Assembly: GCF_018294505.1 (NCBI RefSeq)
Contig: NC_057803.1
Span: 685,317,881 to 685,381,880, forward strand
DNA: 64,000 nucleotides
Origin: Triticum aestivum
Taxonomy: Eukaryota; Streptophyta; Magnoliopsida; Poales; Poaceae
Direction: 5' to 3'
Notes under the pieces: generated by a model
What the model was told of the DNA's origin: nothing
Seen by the model: only the letters and a program-made list of their open reading frames with translations
Databases searched by the model: none
In this document: piece by piece, positions 46,106 through 57,256 of the stretch
Numbering within the stretch: position 1 is the first letter of the stretch
Layout of the letters: each line of letters opens with the position of its first letter
Made by a program: the position numbers and the translations under genes

Positions 46106-49100
46106 ACTCACCCCCACTCAAAAGAATCTCGACCCGAGATTTGGGTTCCTCCGGGAAGAAGGCGGGATACTCGAGTCGAAGACGATCCTCCCTTTCCCAA
46201 GTTGCTTCATTCTCAGAATGGTGCGACCATTGAACCTTGAGAAACTTGATATTATGACGTCGAGTGGTACGCTCAGCTTGATCGAGGATACGAACGGGGT
46301 ACTCTCGATACGTGAGATTATCTTGGAGATCAAGCGTTTCGTGGTCTACTCCACGGATAGGATCCGAGAAGCAACGCCTGAGTTGAGAAACGTGGAAGAC
46401 GTCGTGGACTCTGGAGAGATGCGGAGGTAGTTCCAATTGGTAGGCAACTTCTCCTCGTTTTGCGAGAATGCGAAAGGGTCCAATGTAACGAGGAGCCAAT
46501 TTGCCCTTGATACCGAAGCGATGGGTTCCCTTCAGAGGAGTAACCCGAAGGTAAGCCTTCTCGTCAACCTCAAAAGTCATAGCCTTATGTTTTCGGTCAT
46601 ATTGACTCTTTTGACGAGATTGGGCTGTTTTCAACTTTTCACGAACGATGCGAACTTGCTCTTCTGCTTCCTGAATCATATCCGGGCCAAAGAATTGTCT
46701 TTCCCCGGTTTCTGACCAGTTAAGAGGCGTTCGACACCTTCGTCCATAGAGAACTTCAAAAGGGGCTTTGCCCAAGCTGGATTGATAGCTGTTGTTATAA
46801 GCAAATTCGGCAAATGGAAGGCATTTCTCCCACTCCATTCCGAATGAGATAACAGAAGCTCGAAGCATGTCTTCTAGAATCTGGTTGACGCGTTCCACTT
46901 GACCACTTGATTGAGGGTGGAAAGCGGTACTAAAAGAAAGGCGGGTTCCCATAGCATTTTGGAAACTTTCCCAAAATCGAGAGGTGAAAAGACTTCCTCG
47001 ATCCGAGTTAATTTCCAAAGGAACACCATGGAGAGACACTATTCGGGAGATGTACAAGTCTGCTAACTGACTAGCAGTTATACTCTCACGAACAGGTAAG
47101 AAATGGGCCACTTTGGAAAGACGGTCGATAACGACGAAGATAGCGTTATTCCCTCTCTTGGTCCTGGGAAAACCGGTAATGAAGTCCATACCAATTTTAT
47201 CCCATTTCCATTCAGGAATAGCTAGGGGTTGAAGGGTGCCAGCAGGCCGTTGATGCTCTGCTTTTACACGACGGCAGACGTCGCAATTAGCAATATACTG
47301 AGCAATTTCTCTCTTCATCCTAGTCCACCAGAACCTCTGGCGTAGGTCCTGATACATCTTGGTACTACCGGGATGAATGGTGAGAGGAGATTCATGAGCC
47401 TCCTTAAGGATCAACTGCCGTAGATGCTGGTTCTTGGGAACCACTAAACGGTTCTCAAAGTACACAACACCATGATCATTTGTGGAGAAACATCTAGCAC
47501 CTCCGCTAGCAATGTTCTCCTTGATCTTAGATATTCCCTTATCTCGCTTTTGGGCAGCGATGATTTGATCCGTAAGAGTAGGTTTCGCCACCAAGGTGGA
47601 AAGAAATCCTTGAGGAACAATGTGAAGGTTAAGCTTCCGAAATTCCTCATGGAGAAGCGGTTGACTTTGTTGTAACATCAGGTTGTTACAATAAGATTTA
47701 CGACTTAGCGCATCAGCCATGACGTTGGCTTTCCCTGGGGTGTAAGTTATTCCTAAGTCGAAATCTGTGATCAACTCGACCCAACGTCTTTGCCTGAGAT
47801 TTAAATCCGGTTGGGTGAATATATACTTCAGACTTTGGTGATCAGTGTAGATTTCGCAACGATTACCGAGAAGGTAATGTCGCCATGTTTTGAGTGCATG
47901 GACTACAGCTGCAAGCTCTAGATCATGAGTGGGGTAGTTTTCCTCATGTGGGTGTAATTGCCGTGAAGCATAAGCAATTACGTGTCGATCTTGCATGAGA
48001 ATACAGCCTAGTCCTTGTCGCGAGGCGTCGCAGTAGATAACAAAATCCTTGGAAAAATCCGGTGGTACCAGTACGGGAGCAGAGGTTAAACGTCTTTTCA
48101 GTTCCTGGAAACTGTGCTCACATTGTGGAGTCCACTCGAACTTTTTATCTTTCTTGAGGAGTTCAGTTAGAGGTTTGGCAACTTTGGAGAAATTCTCGAC
48201 AAAGCGACGGCAATAGCTCGCTAGGCCAAGGAAACTCCGAACTTGCTTGACCGATTCAGGTGGAGTCCAATTAAGGACGGCTTGAACTCGCTCAGGGTTA
48301 ACAGCAATGCCTTTACCAGAAATTACATGTCCAAGATAGGTCACTTCTGACAACCAGAATTCACATTTAGAAAATTTGGCATAAAGGCGATGCTCTCGAA
48401 GTTTCTTCAACACTAGCCTTAGGTGTTCGGCATGTTCTTCCTCGTTCTTGGAGTAGATGAGTATATCATCGAGGTAAACCACGACGAATTTATCCAAATA
48501 CTCCATGAAGATTGAGTTCATCAACCGAGAGAAGGTGGCTGGAGCGTTGGTTAAACCGAAGGACATGACGGTGTACTCGTATTGGCCATAACGAGTAACA
48601 AAGGCCGTTTTCGGAATGTCCCCGTTTCTGATTTTGATTTGATGGTAGCCCAACCTCAAATCCATTTTAGAGAAGACTGAGGATCCAGCGAGCTGATCAT
48701 ACAGGTCGTTGATCCTGGGGAGCGGATACTTGTTCTTAATTGTGACCAAGTTGACAGGTCGATAATCTACAACCATCCGGTCCGTACCATCCTTCTTCTT
48801 GACGAAGAGGACGGGGCAAGCCCAAGGAGATGAACTAGGTCGGATGAAACCCTTTTTCAAGGACTCATCGAGTTGTTTCTTAAGCTCGGCTAGTTCAAAA
48901 GGTGCCATCTTGTAGGGTCTTCTGGAAATCGGGACAGTTCCTGGAATGAGATCTATCACGAATTCGACATCTCTGTCAGGTGGAACACCTGGCAATTCCT
49001 CTGGGAAGACATCCGGAAAGTCACGGACTACCGGAACGTCCTCAAGGTCTGGCAAAGGGCTGGCGTTAAGAGAATATAACTGTCGCTTGGCTATTCGGGT

Positions 49101-50564
49101 CAAGACATTGACTATCTTCCCCGAAGGATGGGTGAGTTGAACAGTCCTAGAGAAGCAATCAATTTTGGCATGATGGGCTGACATCCAGTCCATACCCAAG
49201 ATGATATTAATATCCGAAGATTTGAGGGCTATCAAAGATGCGAGAAAAACAAGTTTGTCGACTTGAATTTCATTTCCATGGCTTACTCTAGAAGTTTGCC
49301 ATTTGGATCCCGGAGTTTGAATTACCATAGAGGTGGGCATCTCACAGAATGTGGTGTTATGCAGACGAGCATAGCTCTCGGATATAAATGAATGAGATGC
49401 TCCTGTATCGAAAAGAACAGATGCCGGGTGGCAATTAACAAGGAGCGTACCGAGAACGACGTTGGGATCTTCTTGAGCCTCTTCCGCAGAAACACAATTA
49501 ACATGGCCACGAGCAGTGGTGGCCGGCTTGGCGTAGAACACTTTCCCTGTCGGCTTGCCGCGGCCAACAGTTTTTGCTGTCTGGTTGGGGTTGGTTTGGG
49601 GACACTCGCGCATATAGTGGCCTGATTCCCCACACTTGAAACAAGTCACGGAACTGGTACGTGGAGGAGCATTGTTGGTTGGACCACCATAGGGCTTGGC
49701 TGGTGCATATGGCTGAGCTGGGCGAGGCGCCTGGAAGGATGGCCTCGGTGTGAACCTGGGTGGCAGGGCAGTGTTAGGCACCCACACGCGGCGCTTCTGA
49801 GGACCAGCACCGGATGAGGAACCCAAGTCACGGCCATGCTTGCGTGTTGCTTCATAATCAGTCTGACCAGTCTCAGCACTGATGGCTTTGTTAACAAGCT
49901 TCTGAAAAGATGTGCACTCATGCAGACGGAGGTCGCGGCGAAGCTCAGGACTAAGCCCCTTACGGAACCTTGCCTGCTTCTTGGCATCAGTAGAAACTTC
50001 CTCCGTTGCATAACGGGCAAGGTTACCAAACTCCCTGCTGTAAGCGTCAACAGAGAGTCGACCTTGAGTGAAACTACAGAACTCCTCACGTTTACGGTCC
50101 ATGAGACCCTCCGGAATGTGATGTTCACGGAAAGCCTCGCTGAATTCAGCCCAAGTAGTGACATGGTCCGCTGGGCGCATAGCTCCATAATTCTCCCACC
50201 ATAGACTGGCGGGGCCTTCAAGATGATATGCAGCAAAGGTGACCTTGTCAACCTCAGCTACTAGCGCAGAACGCAGTTTGTGAGAAATACTGCGAAGCCA
50301 GTCATCAGCGTCGAGAGGCTCGACGGAGTGGTGGAACGTGGGTGGATGTAACTTGATGAAATCACTGAGTGACACCAAGTTAGTCCTCTGATGGTGTGCT
50401 GTGTTCTGTTCAATACGCTCCAACAAACGGTTGGTCTCCCGCTTGTTTCTCTCAGCCTCTAGCATAACTTCTGCCAGAGAGGGAGGGTGAGGCAGATTTG
50501 TATCCCCAACTCTGCTGCCTTCGGCCTGCTCTGGGGGAGCAGGGTTGTTGCGGGTGTTGACCAT
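46089..50564 (-). CDS. Intact chromovirus Gag-Pol polyprotein
   Basis: One frame of 1491 codons encodes the whole replication machinery. Numbering from Met at 50564: Gag core (WWENYGAMR, about 122-130), zinc knuckle CX2CX4HX4C at 308-321, protease DTGA 386-389, RT with YLDD 697-700, RNase H Asp846/Glu883/Asp908, integrase zinc finger His1057, His1064, Cys1094, Cys1097, catalytic Asp1127, Asp1188, Glu1224, and a C-terminal chromodomain at about 1421-1471. The chromodomain places it in the chromoviruses; RT and LTR length suggest the Tekay/Del clade. An upstream in-frame Met (50615) would add 17 residues, but the sequence just before 50564 reads TTTTTCCTAGG, a 3' splice-site pattern, so I prefer 50564. 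The stop lies inside the 3' LTR. No frameshift or nonsense codon. Confidence 0.95.
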   Translation of the reverse strand: MVNTRNNPAPPEQAEGSRVGDTNLPHPPSLAEVMLEAERNKRETNRLLERIEQNTAHHQRTNLVSLSDFIKLHPPTFHHSVEPLDADDWLRSISHKLRSALVAEVDKVTFAAYHLEGPASLWWENYGAMRPADHVTTWAEFSEAFREHHIPEGLMDRKREEFCSFTQGRLSVDAYSREFGNLARYATEEVSTDAKKQARFRKGLSPELRRDLRLHECTSFQKLVNKAISAETGQTDYEATRKHGRDLGSSSGAGPQKRRVWVPNTALPPRFTPRPSFQAPRPAQPYAPAKPYGGPTNNAPPRTSSVTCFKCGESGHYMRECPQTNPNQTAKTVGRGKPTGKVFYAKPATTARGHVNCVSAEEAQEDPNVVLGTLLVNCHPASVLFDTGASHSFISESYARLHNTTFCEMPTSMVIQTPGSKWQTSRVSHGNEIQVDKLVFLASLIALKSSDINIILGMDWMSAHHAKIDCFSRTVQLTHPSGKIVNVLTRIAKRQLYSLNASPLPDLEDVPVVRDFPDVFPEELPGVPPDRDVEFVIDLIPGTVPISRRPYKMAPFELAELKKQLDESLKKGFIRPSSSPWACPVLFVKKKDGTDRMVVDYRPVNLVTIKNKYPLPRINDLYDQLAGSSVFSKMDLRLGYHQIKIRNGDIPKTAFVTRYGQYEYTVMSFGLTNAPATFSRLMNSIFMEYLDKFVVVYLDDILIYSKNEEEHAEHLRLVLKKLREHRLYAKFSKCEFWLSEVTYLGHVISGKGIAVNPERVQAVLNWTPPESVKQVRSFLGLASYCRRFVENFSKVAKPLTELLKKDKKFEWTPQCEHSFQELKRRLTSAPVLVPPDFSKDFVIYCDASRQGLGCILMQDRHVIAYASRQLHPHEENYPTHDLELAAVVHALKTWRHYLLGNRCEIYTDHQSLKYIFTQPDLNLRQRRWVELITDFDLGITYTPGKANVMADALSRKSYCNNLMLQQSQPLLHEEFRKLNLHIVPQGFLSTLVAKPTLTDQIIAAQKRDKGISKIKENIASGGARCFSTNDHGVVYFENRLVVPKNQHLRQLILKEAHESPLTIHPGSTKMYQDLRQRFWWTRMKREIAQYIANCDVCRRVKAEHQRPAGTLQPLAIPEWKWDKIGMDFITGFPRTKRGNNAIFVVIDRLSKVAHFLPVRESITASQLADLYISRIVSLHGVPLEINSDRGSLFTSRFWESFQNAMGTRLSFSTAFHPQSSGQVERVNQILEDMLRASVISFGMEWEKCLPFAEFAYNNSYQSSLGKAPFEVLYGRRCRTPLNWSETGERQFFGPDMIQEAEEQVRIVREKLKTAQSRQKSQYDRKHKAMTFEVDEKAYLRVTPLKGTHRFGIKGKLAPRYIGPFRILAKRGEVAYQLELPPHLSRVHDVFHVSQLRRCFSDPIRGVDHETLDLQDNLTYREYPVRILDQAERTTRRHNIKFLKVQWSHHSENEATWEREDRLRLEYPAFFPEEPKSRVEILLSGGELSHPS

Positions 50565-50580
50565 CCTAGGAAAAACAAGA
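50565..50580 (-). other. Candidate 3' splice site before gag-pol of T
   Basis: On the minus strand CTTGTTTTTCCTAG is followed by G and then the ATG of gag. A possible donor, AG|GTATTG at 50891-50884, lies just after the stop of the upstream ORF and would give an intron of about 320 nt. Inference from sequence only. Confidence 0.4.
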
Positions 50581-50909
50581 CAATGGTTTAGTCCAACATG
50601 ACAAGATTCCGACATAGAATGTAGAATGTAATGGACAACTCAGAATGCAAGATGATCATCCGTATGACATGGTAGATACAGAAACTACTTCTTTTATTCC
50701 ATCGTCATACACACCATACGAGGTTTAGTACAAGACCAACAAGTACTACTACGGTGAGAGGAGGATTACATATCATCGGAGGCATCCCAAGCTCCTATAC
50801 ATTATTTTTCCTACACCCCCGGAATTACTACACGCTAAGTCATATTCCACAAGTCACGCAGGACGGTGGAAATACAACTATTACAATACCTAGTGGATCT
50901 ACTACTATC

Positions 50910-51683
50910 TCAGTCATCTCCGTAGTAGTTCTCATAGAAGTCTCCTCCATAGCCTGGAAGTTCAACGTGAGCATCCGGAAACAAACGGTCCTGAGGAGCC
51001 TGTGGACCAAAAGGGCTAGGGTGAGGTCTTGGACCAACAAACGGTGGCCTGCGAGGACCACGAGGTGGGGTGATGCCTCCCACATCACGCCAATCCATCA
51101 TGTCCGGCAGAGCAGACCTAACAGGATACAGATCTCTCATATCCATGCATCCAGCTTGCACAGCCGGTGCAAACCGAGTCAAGGTGGCCCAATGATCGGC
51201 GCGGGTGTTGAAAAGCTCCATTCTCAAGGCCCGATTCTCTCGGTCCTTATCCTCGAGCAACTCAGCAGTGGTGCGAGTTAGTGAGTCCTCCTGACTGGGG
51301 TCAGCATAGATAGCCCGGAGATAACCGTGCGCTCCAGGAAGTGAAGCCGGCATATACCGGAAGTCGGTGTTGCGAAGCAGGCCAGTCCTGACTCGCATGA
51401 TGGTCATCATAGAATAAGCCGCATCTTGCACAGCCATCTCAATAGTAACACCGAGCCCATAGGAACAGTGAAGAGCCTCGGTAGAACCAGGATAAGAGGG
51501 AAATATCCGGACGGTGCAAAGATACTGGCTTTGGTTAAAATCTCGAAACTGCTCTTCGACCGTGTATTCGGGATACCAACGGTAACCCGTCTCGATCATC
51601 ACTCGGACTAACATGGCCGTATGACCGGTCACACCAATGCATCGGGTCAGGCGAACCACTTGATTTTGGTCGCGAGTGGCCAT
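50910..51683 (-). CDS. Extra sense ORF (ORF0) upstream of gag in element T, dsRNA-binding-like region
   Basis: A 257-codon frame from ATG 51683 (open upstream to 51776) to TGA 50910, in the same strand as gag-pol and between the primer site and gag, where chromoviruses normally have only a leader. ATG 51683 directly follows a pyrimidine-AG sequence (GTGCTTTCAG), a likely 3' splice site. Residues about 30-97 have the spacing of a double-stranded RNA-binding fold: YPEY, then a Val/Ile strand (CTVRIF), SYGLGVT, and a helix with AVQDAAYSMM. Residues about 135-160 are a short charged helix (ELLEDKDRENRALRMEL). The tail is Pro/Gly/Arg rich (PPRGPRRPPF) and ends in acidic Tyr-rich sequence. It has no stop or shift, like gag-pol beside it. 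The fold assignment is tentative; the product is otherwise unknown. Confidence 0.65.
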   Translation of the reverse strand: MATRDQNQVVRLTRCIGVTGHTAMLVRVMIETGYRWYPEYTVEEQFRDFNQSQYLCTVRIFPSYPGSTEALHCSYGLGVTIEMAVQDAAYSMMTIMRVRTGLLRNTDFRYMPASLPGAHGYLRAIYADPSQEDSLTRTTAELLEDKDRENRALRMELFNTRADHWATLTRFAPAVQAGCMDMRDLYPVRSALPDMMDWRDVGGITPPRGPRRPPFVGPRPHPSPFGPQAPQDRLFPDAHVELPGYGGDFYENYYGDD

Positions 51684-51700
51684 CTGAAAGCACAACCATA
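51684..51700 (-). other. Candidate 3' splice site before ORF0 of T
   Basis: On the minus strand ATGGTTGTGCTTTCAG abuts the ATG of ORF0. Together with the similar site at gag it suggests alternative splicing of the genomic RNA to express the two ORFs. Confidence 0.4.
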
Positions 51701-51776
51701 ATGCAAAGGCATTAGAATTTCTAGCAAAATTTCGACAGCATAACGGCTGTAAATGCTCAAGAAGGGTTTGAGACAT

Positions 51777-52106
51777 TTATCAAAAAATTGCATAGACACT
51801 CAACAATATCATATCAAGGTTCTGGGTTCAACTTATCAGCATAACAAGGTAGTAGAACTGAACTAGGCTTGTAGTCATCAAACCTATAAGGTACTACTGA
51901 TTCGTAACACGTGAACCTGATAGAGAGAGAAGATCCTAATCCTTAATCCCCGGTAGAAGAATGGACTGACTCAGATCAGAATGCCATGAGGTAAAGAAGT
52001 AAAAAGAGCCTTACGTACCATCCCACAATCAATTCCCCTACATATAACTAAAGCATTTCTAGACTCAACATCGACCAGTTTGGCTTGGAGAACCTACAGG
52101 CAGTCC
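51777..52106 (-). other. Leader region of element T
   Basis: About 330 bp between the primer site and ORF0 with no gene. It presumably holds the packaging signal and, if splicing occurs, part of an intron. Confidence 0.45.
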
Positions 52107-52119
52107 GGCTCTGATGCCA
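52107..52119 (-). other. Primer-binding site of element T
   Basis: On the minus strand TGGCATCAGAGCC starts a few bases inside the 5' LTR and differs from the initiator-tRNA-Met site TGGTATCAGAGC at one base. Confidence 0.85.
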
Positions 52120-52123
52120 ACGC

Positions 52124-55100
52124 TGTCAGGACCCCGACTCAATGTCACATCGATCTAGCCTGTAACACCTCATATCACTTTGCGGCCTCACGCACGGTAT
52201 TCCCACGGGTGTCGCCTTACCTTTGCCCGGGACCGTTTGCGCCTTTTGGCTCACGTATATGATGATGTCGCTAGCATCCATATGATAAGGAGCCCGGGCT
52301 GACATGACTAGTCGTAAACCCAAAGTGGCACAGACTTACAGGGACAGGCATCCATGACCCAGCATCGAACGTGTCGGTCATCAGCAAGTGGGTCCGGGCT
52401 GTAGCACTGGGCTAGCAGGACTCCGGTAAACCGGGCTGTAGCGGGCTAACAGGGCTCCGGTACTCAATGCGTGACATTTCCCCGAAGGGACAGACACAGG
52501 AACGAAGAAGGACACATGCCGGCCAGCCTAAGTGTTCCGGAGCAGTAGCAAGCTACCATGGCTCAATGGAAACACTAGGAGACATTTCCCGGTAAGAGAG
52601 GCTACTAAAGATAAACAACTAGATAGTCAGATCCCACACATACCAAGCATTTCAATCATACACACAATATGCTCGATATGTGCAAATACAACAAGGCATC
52701 ACAACATGACTCTACGACACAAGTACTTTATTTAAAGGCTCAGAGAGCCATACATAACATACATACAAGTACGGGTCACACGACCCACATTCAAGTCATA
52801 CAGTCATACAAACCAGCAGCGGAAGTAACTTGTCTGAGTACAGACAACTAGTAAAATAAAAGAGGCTTGGAAAGCCTAGCTATACTACGTGGACCTTCAC
52901 AAGCTCAGGATTACCACCTGGGCCTTAGTCTACTCGTCGATGTCAACGTCTACGAAGAACCCATCAGAAGGGGTTGCAGCGCCTTCTGTAAAATGTAAAT
53001 TATAGCAACATGAGTACAAAGGTACCCAGCAAGACTTACGTCAGATCCTACATACATGCACATTATCAAGAAGGGTTGGTGGAGTTATTGCAGCAAGCCA
53101 GCTTTGACTCTTGGCTAAACTATCCTACGAGACTCCAACTTGAAATGGTTTTGCGCACACGAGTCCACTACTCACCACTTCAATACACCACCGAGGATCC
53201 ACCTCCGTCATCCTACGGAAGAGCCATCCTCGGCACTCACGCTTATCTTGAGATTTTTAGTAGTATCCATTCACTTGTCTATGAACTGTATAAGCAACCA
53301 AGTAGTCCTTTACCGCGGACGCGGCTATTCGAATAGATCATGTTAACCCTGCAGGGGTGTACTTCTTCATACATGTTTCCACCACTTAGCGTCTGCACAC
53401 GACATGTGCTCGGCAGACTTCAAGCGAAAGCCGACGTGGGTGTAGACCACGACCTACCTAAACACCTAAGTCTCTAGTCCAGGTTTATCGCCTATCCAGG
53501 TTCCATCCGCAGGGAGTCCGGCCGAGGTTTCCCATACGGCCCCGAACGATGTGTACAGGGTTCCCGAGATACCTAACGGGTATTCGATACACCGTGCCAC
53601 GTACCTACCGCATCACAGCCCACCCCGCGGGTCAGCGCTGTCCACGGCCTCCAGTAAGCTACAAACACCAGAAACTACTTGCAACTCCTGGACAGAGGAC
53701 TAGGGTGAATAAGAAGTCGAGCGGGGTCATATTTCAGGGCCCAATGCATGGTAGTAGCTGAATCTTAAATCACGCATACAGATCTCAGTTCTTAAGGTCG
53801 GCTTCAATGAAACAACCCACCATGTACTCCTACATGGCCTCTCATCGATACCTTTACCAAATCGTGTTCACCACATCACTCTCATTACCGACATGATCAT
53901 TTCACTCTAGCCCATCACCCAGATGAACCAGACCTGACACGACTCTAAGCATAGCAGGCATAGCAAGGTAGGAACAACACATACATATGGCTCAATCAAT
54001 TCCTACACATGCTAGTGGGTTTCATCTAATTACTGTGGCAATGACAGGTCATGCAGAGGAAATGGGTTCAACTACCGTAGCACACAGCAGTTTGAAACGC
54101 GTTGTCTTAATGCAGTAAAAGAGAGCAAGAGCGAGAACATGGGATTGTATCGATATGATCAAATGGTTGGTTGCTTGCCTGATGGATCGATGCACGGATA
54201 CGGTTCTTCGCTAGGGTAATCACGGTACTCCTCGGAGGCAGAACCTGCCGCAAAGAACACCGATACACAACCATCACCAAACAATGTGCGACAATATGAT
54301 GCATGCATGAAACATGGCAATATGAGTGTGTTGGGCTAATGCAACTAAAACCAGATGGGTTTGAATCAATTTGAACCAAAGATTCAAATTTCAAACTCAT
54401 AAATGGCCCTTTAAAGTGTTTTATCTTGTTCTGCACTAAACCTCAAGTTAGTTTGTTTAAACATGCATGAAACTAGTACAGATGGATAGATTGGATTTTT
54501 CTGATCATTTTTCATATATAATTTGTTTGATTTGGAGCTACGGTTGAATTTATATGAATTTTTGAAGTTTGCAACAATTTCTGGAATTTATAAATCATTT
54601 TAGATTTATTTTAATTTCAGAAAAGGTTTACTGCGTCAGCATGAGGTCATGCTGACCTCAGCAAGTCAACAGACCCGGTCCAGGTCAAACCTGACGCGTG
54701 GGTCCAGGGTGTCAGTGGATAATTAACTAATTTAATTTAGTTTAAACTAATCTGGATAATTAGCAGAAGGGGGCCCCACCTGTCATTGACTCAACAGAGT
54801 CAACCAGGGCCCACCCGTGGTCAAAGTCAAAATGGCTGCACCGGCGTTTAGCCGCCGGCGAGCCCGACGCGGCGGCGGAAGTGGTTTTGGCCGTTCCGGC
54901 CACCAAATGGGTCGCGGAGGGCATCGGGGTGGAGCTGAGGACGAGCCGCGGCTCTTGGTGGAGTCAGTTGGGGTCGGGGTGGCCGGAGTTGGCGCCGGCG
55001 ACGACCTAGGCGGTCACCGGAGTTCGGGTGAAGGCGAACTCGGGGCTAGGGTGTGCGGTGAGGTGCGGGAAGTGCACGGTTGGACTCAACGCAACGTGGT

Positions 55101-56181
55101 GAGTGCGTTGGACACCGTGAGTTGGCCGGAGGATGGCCGGGAGCACGTCGGCGACGAGATCCGCGGCGGTGCGTGCGGGTGATCTTCGTGCGGTGGCTAC
55201 ACGGCTCGGGGGCGAGAGAGGAAGGGTAGGAGGGGTAGCTAGGCTCACAGAGCACCCGTAGAGGCCACCGGCGGGGTCGGGGACGAGCTGATGCGGCGAC
55301 GGCGTTGAAGGGGATCTCCGGCGACGGCGAACTCGGGCGAGGTCGGTGCGGTGGACTCGGGCCTCACGAGCACGCGGGGCTCGGTTAGCTCGACGAAGTG
55401 GACGGCGGCGGAGCTCCTGGACACCACGAGACGGAGCACGGGCGGCGGGGAGCGCGGCTACGACGATGGAGCGGCGGCGGTGGCGTCGGCCATGGCTGGG
55501 GAGCGCGAGGGGGAGGAGCTGGAGAGGAGAGGGGGCGTCTGGGGGGTTCGGGGGAGATAGAGGGGTCGATCCACGTCGTTAGCCAGGTGAGTGGAACGGC
55601 GAGGCGGCGAGCAGGTGCGTGGCACCCATGCGGTGCTCGCCGTCGAGCACCTTGCCTGCCTGCCTGGCCGGCAAGCAGCTCGCTGGCGCGGCGCTGGGCT
55701 GGGCCGGCAGGTGGGCCGGGTTGCAGGCGCCAGGTAAGTCCTTCCTTTCTGTTTTTTTTCTTTTTCTATTTTTCTGCAACTTTGTTGAATTATTAAAAAT
55801 ACCTAGGCAACTCCTAAAATCACCAAACTGCTCCTGGTCCAAAGTTGGAATATTTCCAACATGAACCATTTCAGTTTAGGAATATTTGAGCATTTGAAAT
55901 ATTTTATATAATTTTAAATGCCCAAATTCAAATACTTATCATTTAATTCAAAGACCCTAAGATGACCTAGAAAATTGTGCAACACTTTTGGCAGAGGTTC
56001 TGAACCAAGACAAAAATGATGGACATTTTAGAAGGGCATTTCAGGTTCATTGAAAAAGTTTTTAGTAAACCCTAGTTGGTTTCAGAGGGGGCTGGGGTTT
56101 CTGACATCCCCATTTCAAGTTTCTGATGAAAGGATAGACATGATGCAACACTCTAATGCATGAACTAGCTAGGGTGTGACA
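52124..56181 (-). repeat. 5' LTR of element T (4058 bp)
   Basis: Same length and nearly the same sequence as 42048-46105 at an offset of 10,076 bp. It contains the promoter for the element (minus strand); I could not fix a convincing TATA box by eye. Confidence 0.95.
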
Positions 56182-56186
56182 CCGCA

Positions 56187-56234
56187 GGCTGCAGGCAGGC
56201 AAGTCTGGGGACCCCCGTTCCCAGAACGCCGGCA
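56187..56234 (-). repeat. 3' LTR of element E, first 48 bp
   Basis: On the minus strand it begins TGCCGGCGTTCTGGG after the polypurine-like AGGCCCGGGGGCTAC (56249-56235), then is interrupted by T and continues at 42047. Confidence 0.7.
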
Positions 56235-56474
56235 GTAGCCCCCGGGCCTAAGGCGTGCCCGGACTTGGCCGTGCAGGGAGGCGGAAGGGCAGGAGCGAAG
56301 CGCCGCGGACCCTAACAGCCTGCGGCCTTGGGTGCCGCATGGCGGTTGGTTGGACGTGGGCGTCTCCACTTCCCCATGGCGCCTCGGCAATTGCACGGAT
56401 TGGACAAGTCCCTGCATGCAAAGCGGGTCATGATTACCTGCGATCGTGGAGGTCGGCGGTTGTCCTTCGCCGGC

Positions 56475-56480
56475 TATAAG
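56475..56480 (+). promoter_or_regulatory. TATA box of the antisense gene in element E
   Basis: TATAAG in a GC context lies 83 bp upstream of ATG 56558 and is followed by a C/T-rich leader (TCCATCCCTCCTTGCTTCTC). The layout resembles the antisense promoters in elements A and B. Confidence 0.45.
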
Positions 56481-56557
56481 TACGGAACGGCACGCGCCCT
56501 TCCAGTCCATCCCTCCTTGCTTCTCCTTCTTCCCGATCCTTGCTCCGTCTTGCTGCG

Positions 56558-57256
56558 ATGGCTCCGATTCGCCGGTTCTCGACGATAGAGAAGGGAAAGG
56601 CCCCCCGAGAGGAACCAAACCCACTCCCGCTGAAGAAACGGCTTGTCCCCAGTTGCCCGGACGAGGGGGCCCATTAGGTGGTGTCGAGGCCTTGGTGCGA
56701 GCGGGCGCCATCGGGATTCCCGCTTCCCTTGTACGCCCACATCGAGGGCCCTGAAGGAGCTGATGCTAATCGCCACAGGCGGCGCCGCCGTCGGCGCCGA
56801 CGAGTCACGAAGGTGTGGGTCGTCCCCCCTGGGGTCCACACCGAGGGCTCCTCCCGAGAGTTCGTGCTCCACGTCGCCTTGCCTCTTCAGTCTTGGATTC
56901 ACCTTCCTCCCTTCTTCGCCGCCATCATCCCGCAGGGGGAGCCCCTGGAGCTCTGGCTGCAGCACGCCGGCTGCAGCACCCTCGCGACCGAGGCAGAGGT
57001 CGCGGTCGTTGCCCCGAGCGAGGTCTCCATGACTCGGGGCTGGAGCGAGATCGCCTGGGTTTGCTGGACAAGGGGCGTCTTCGCGATCCACTTGGATTAC
57101 AACGGTGCTTTGGTGATGTTCTTCAAGGTCTTTGACGCGAGCGGGCGCCGGCTGGAGTGCTGCCCCGGGAGAGGTGGCCGGGGCCCTGCTGCGGCGAGGA
57201 CTGGGCCCGCCGACCGCTCCCTTGGCGGCTCCGGAGACGAGCGACGACAGCTATGA
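56558..57256 (+). pseudogene. Antisense gene in element E, B3-like DNA-binding domain
   Basis: A 232-codon frame on the strand opposite to E's gag-protease, between the polymerase remnant and the 3' LTR. It starts at ATG 56558 (MAPIRRFSTIEKGKAPRE) and ends at 57256; a single TAG at 56675-56677 interrupts it. After an Arg-rich run (near 56780-56805) the sequence has the layout of a plant B3 domain: a first strand (REFVLHV), LPPFFAAIIPQG, a turn, then MTRGWSEIAW and a final strand pair ending FFKVFDASGRR. B3 domains bind DNA in plant transcription factors; whether this one does is unknown. It could be a captured host gene fragment or an old element gene. The TAG alone may be a recent change. 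Assigned by motif layout, so tentative. Confidence 0.5.

Larger units (their letters stand above)
42048..56181 (-). mobile_element. Element T: complete young chromovirus (Tekay/Del-like Ty3/gypsy), 14,134 bp
   Basis: Two 4058-bp LTRs (42048-46105 and 52124-56181) enclose an uninterrupted gag-pol and an extra upstream ORF, flanked by CCGCA target duplications (42043-42047 and 56182-56186). LTR ends are TGTCA...TGACA. I count about a dozen differences between the LTRs (near 0.3%), which implies insertion roughly 0.1 million years ago at 1.3e-8 substitutions per site per year. With an initiator-tRNA-Met-like primer site, a polypurine tract and all catalytic motifs present, this copy is plausibly still mobile. 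Confidence 0.95.
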
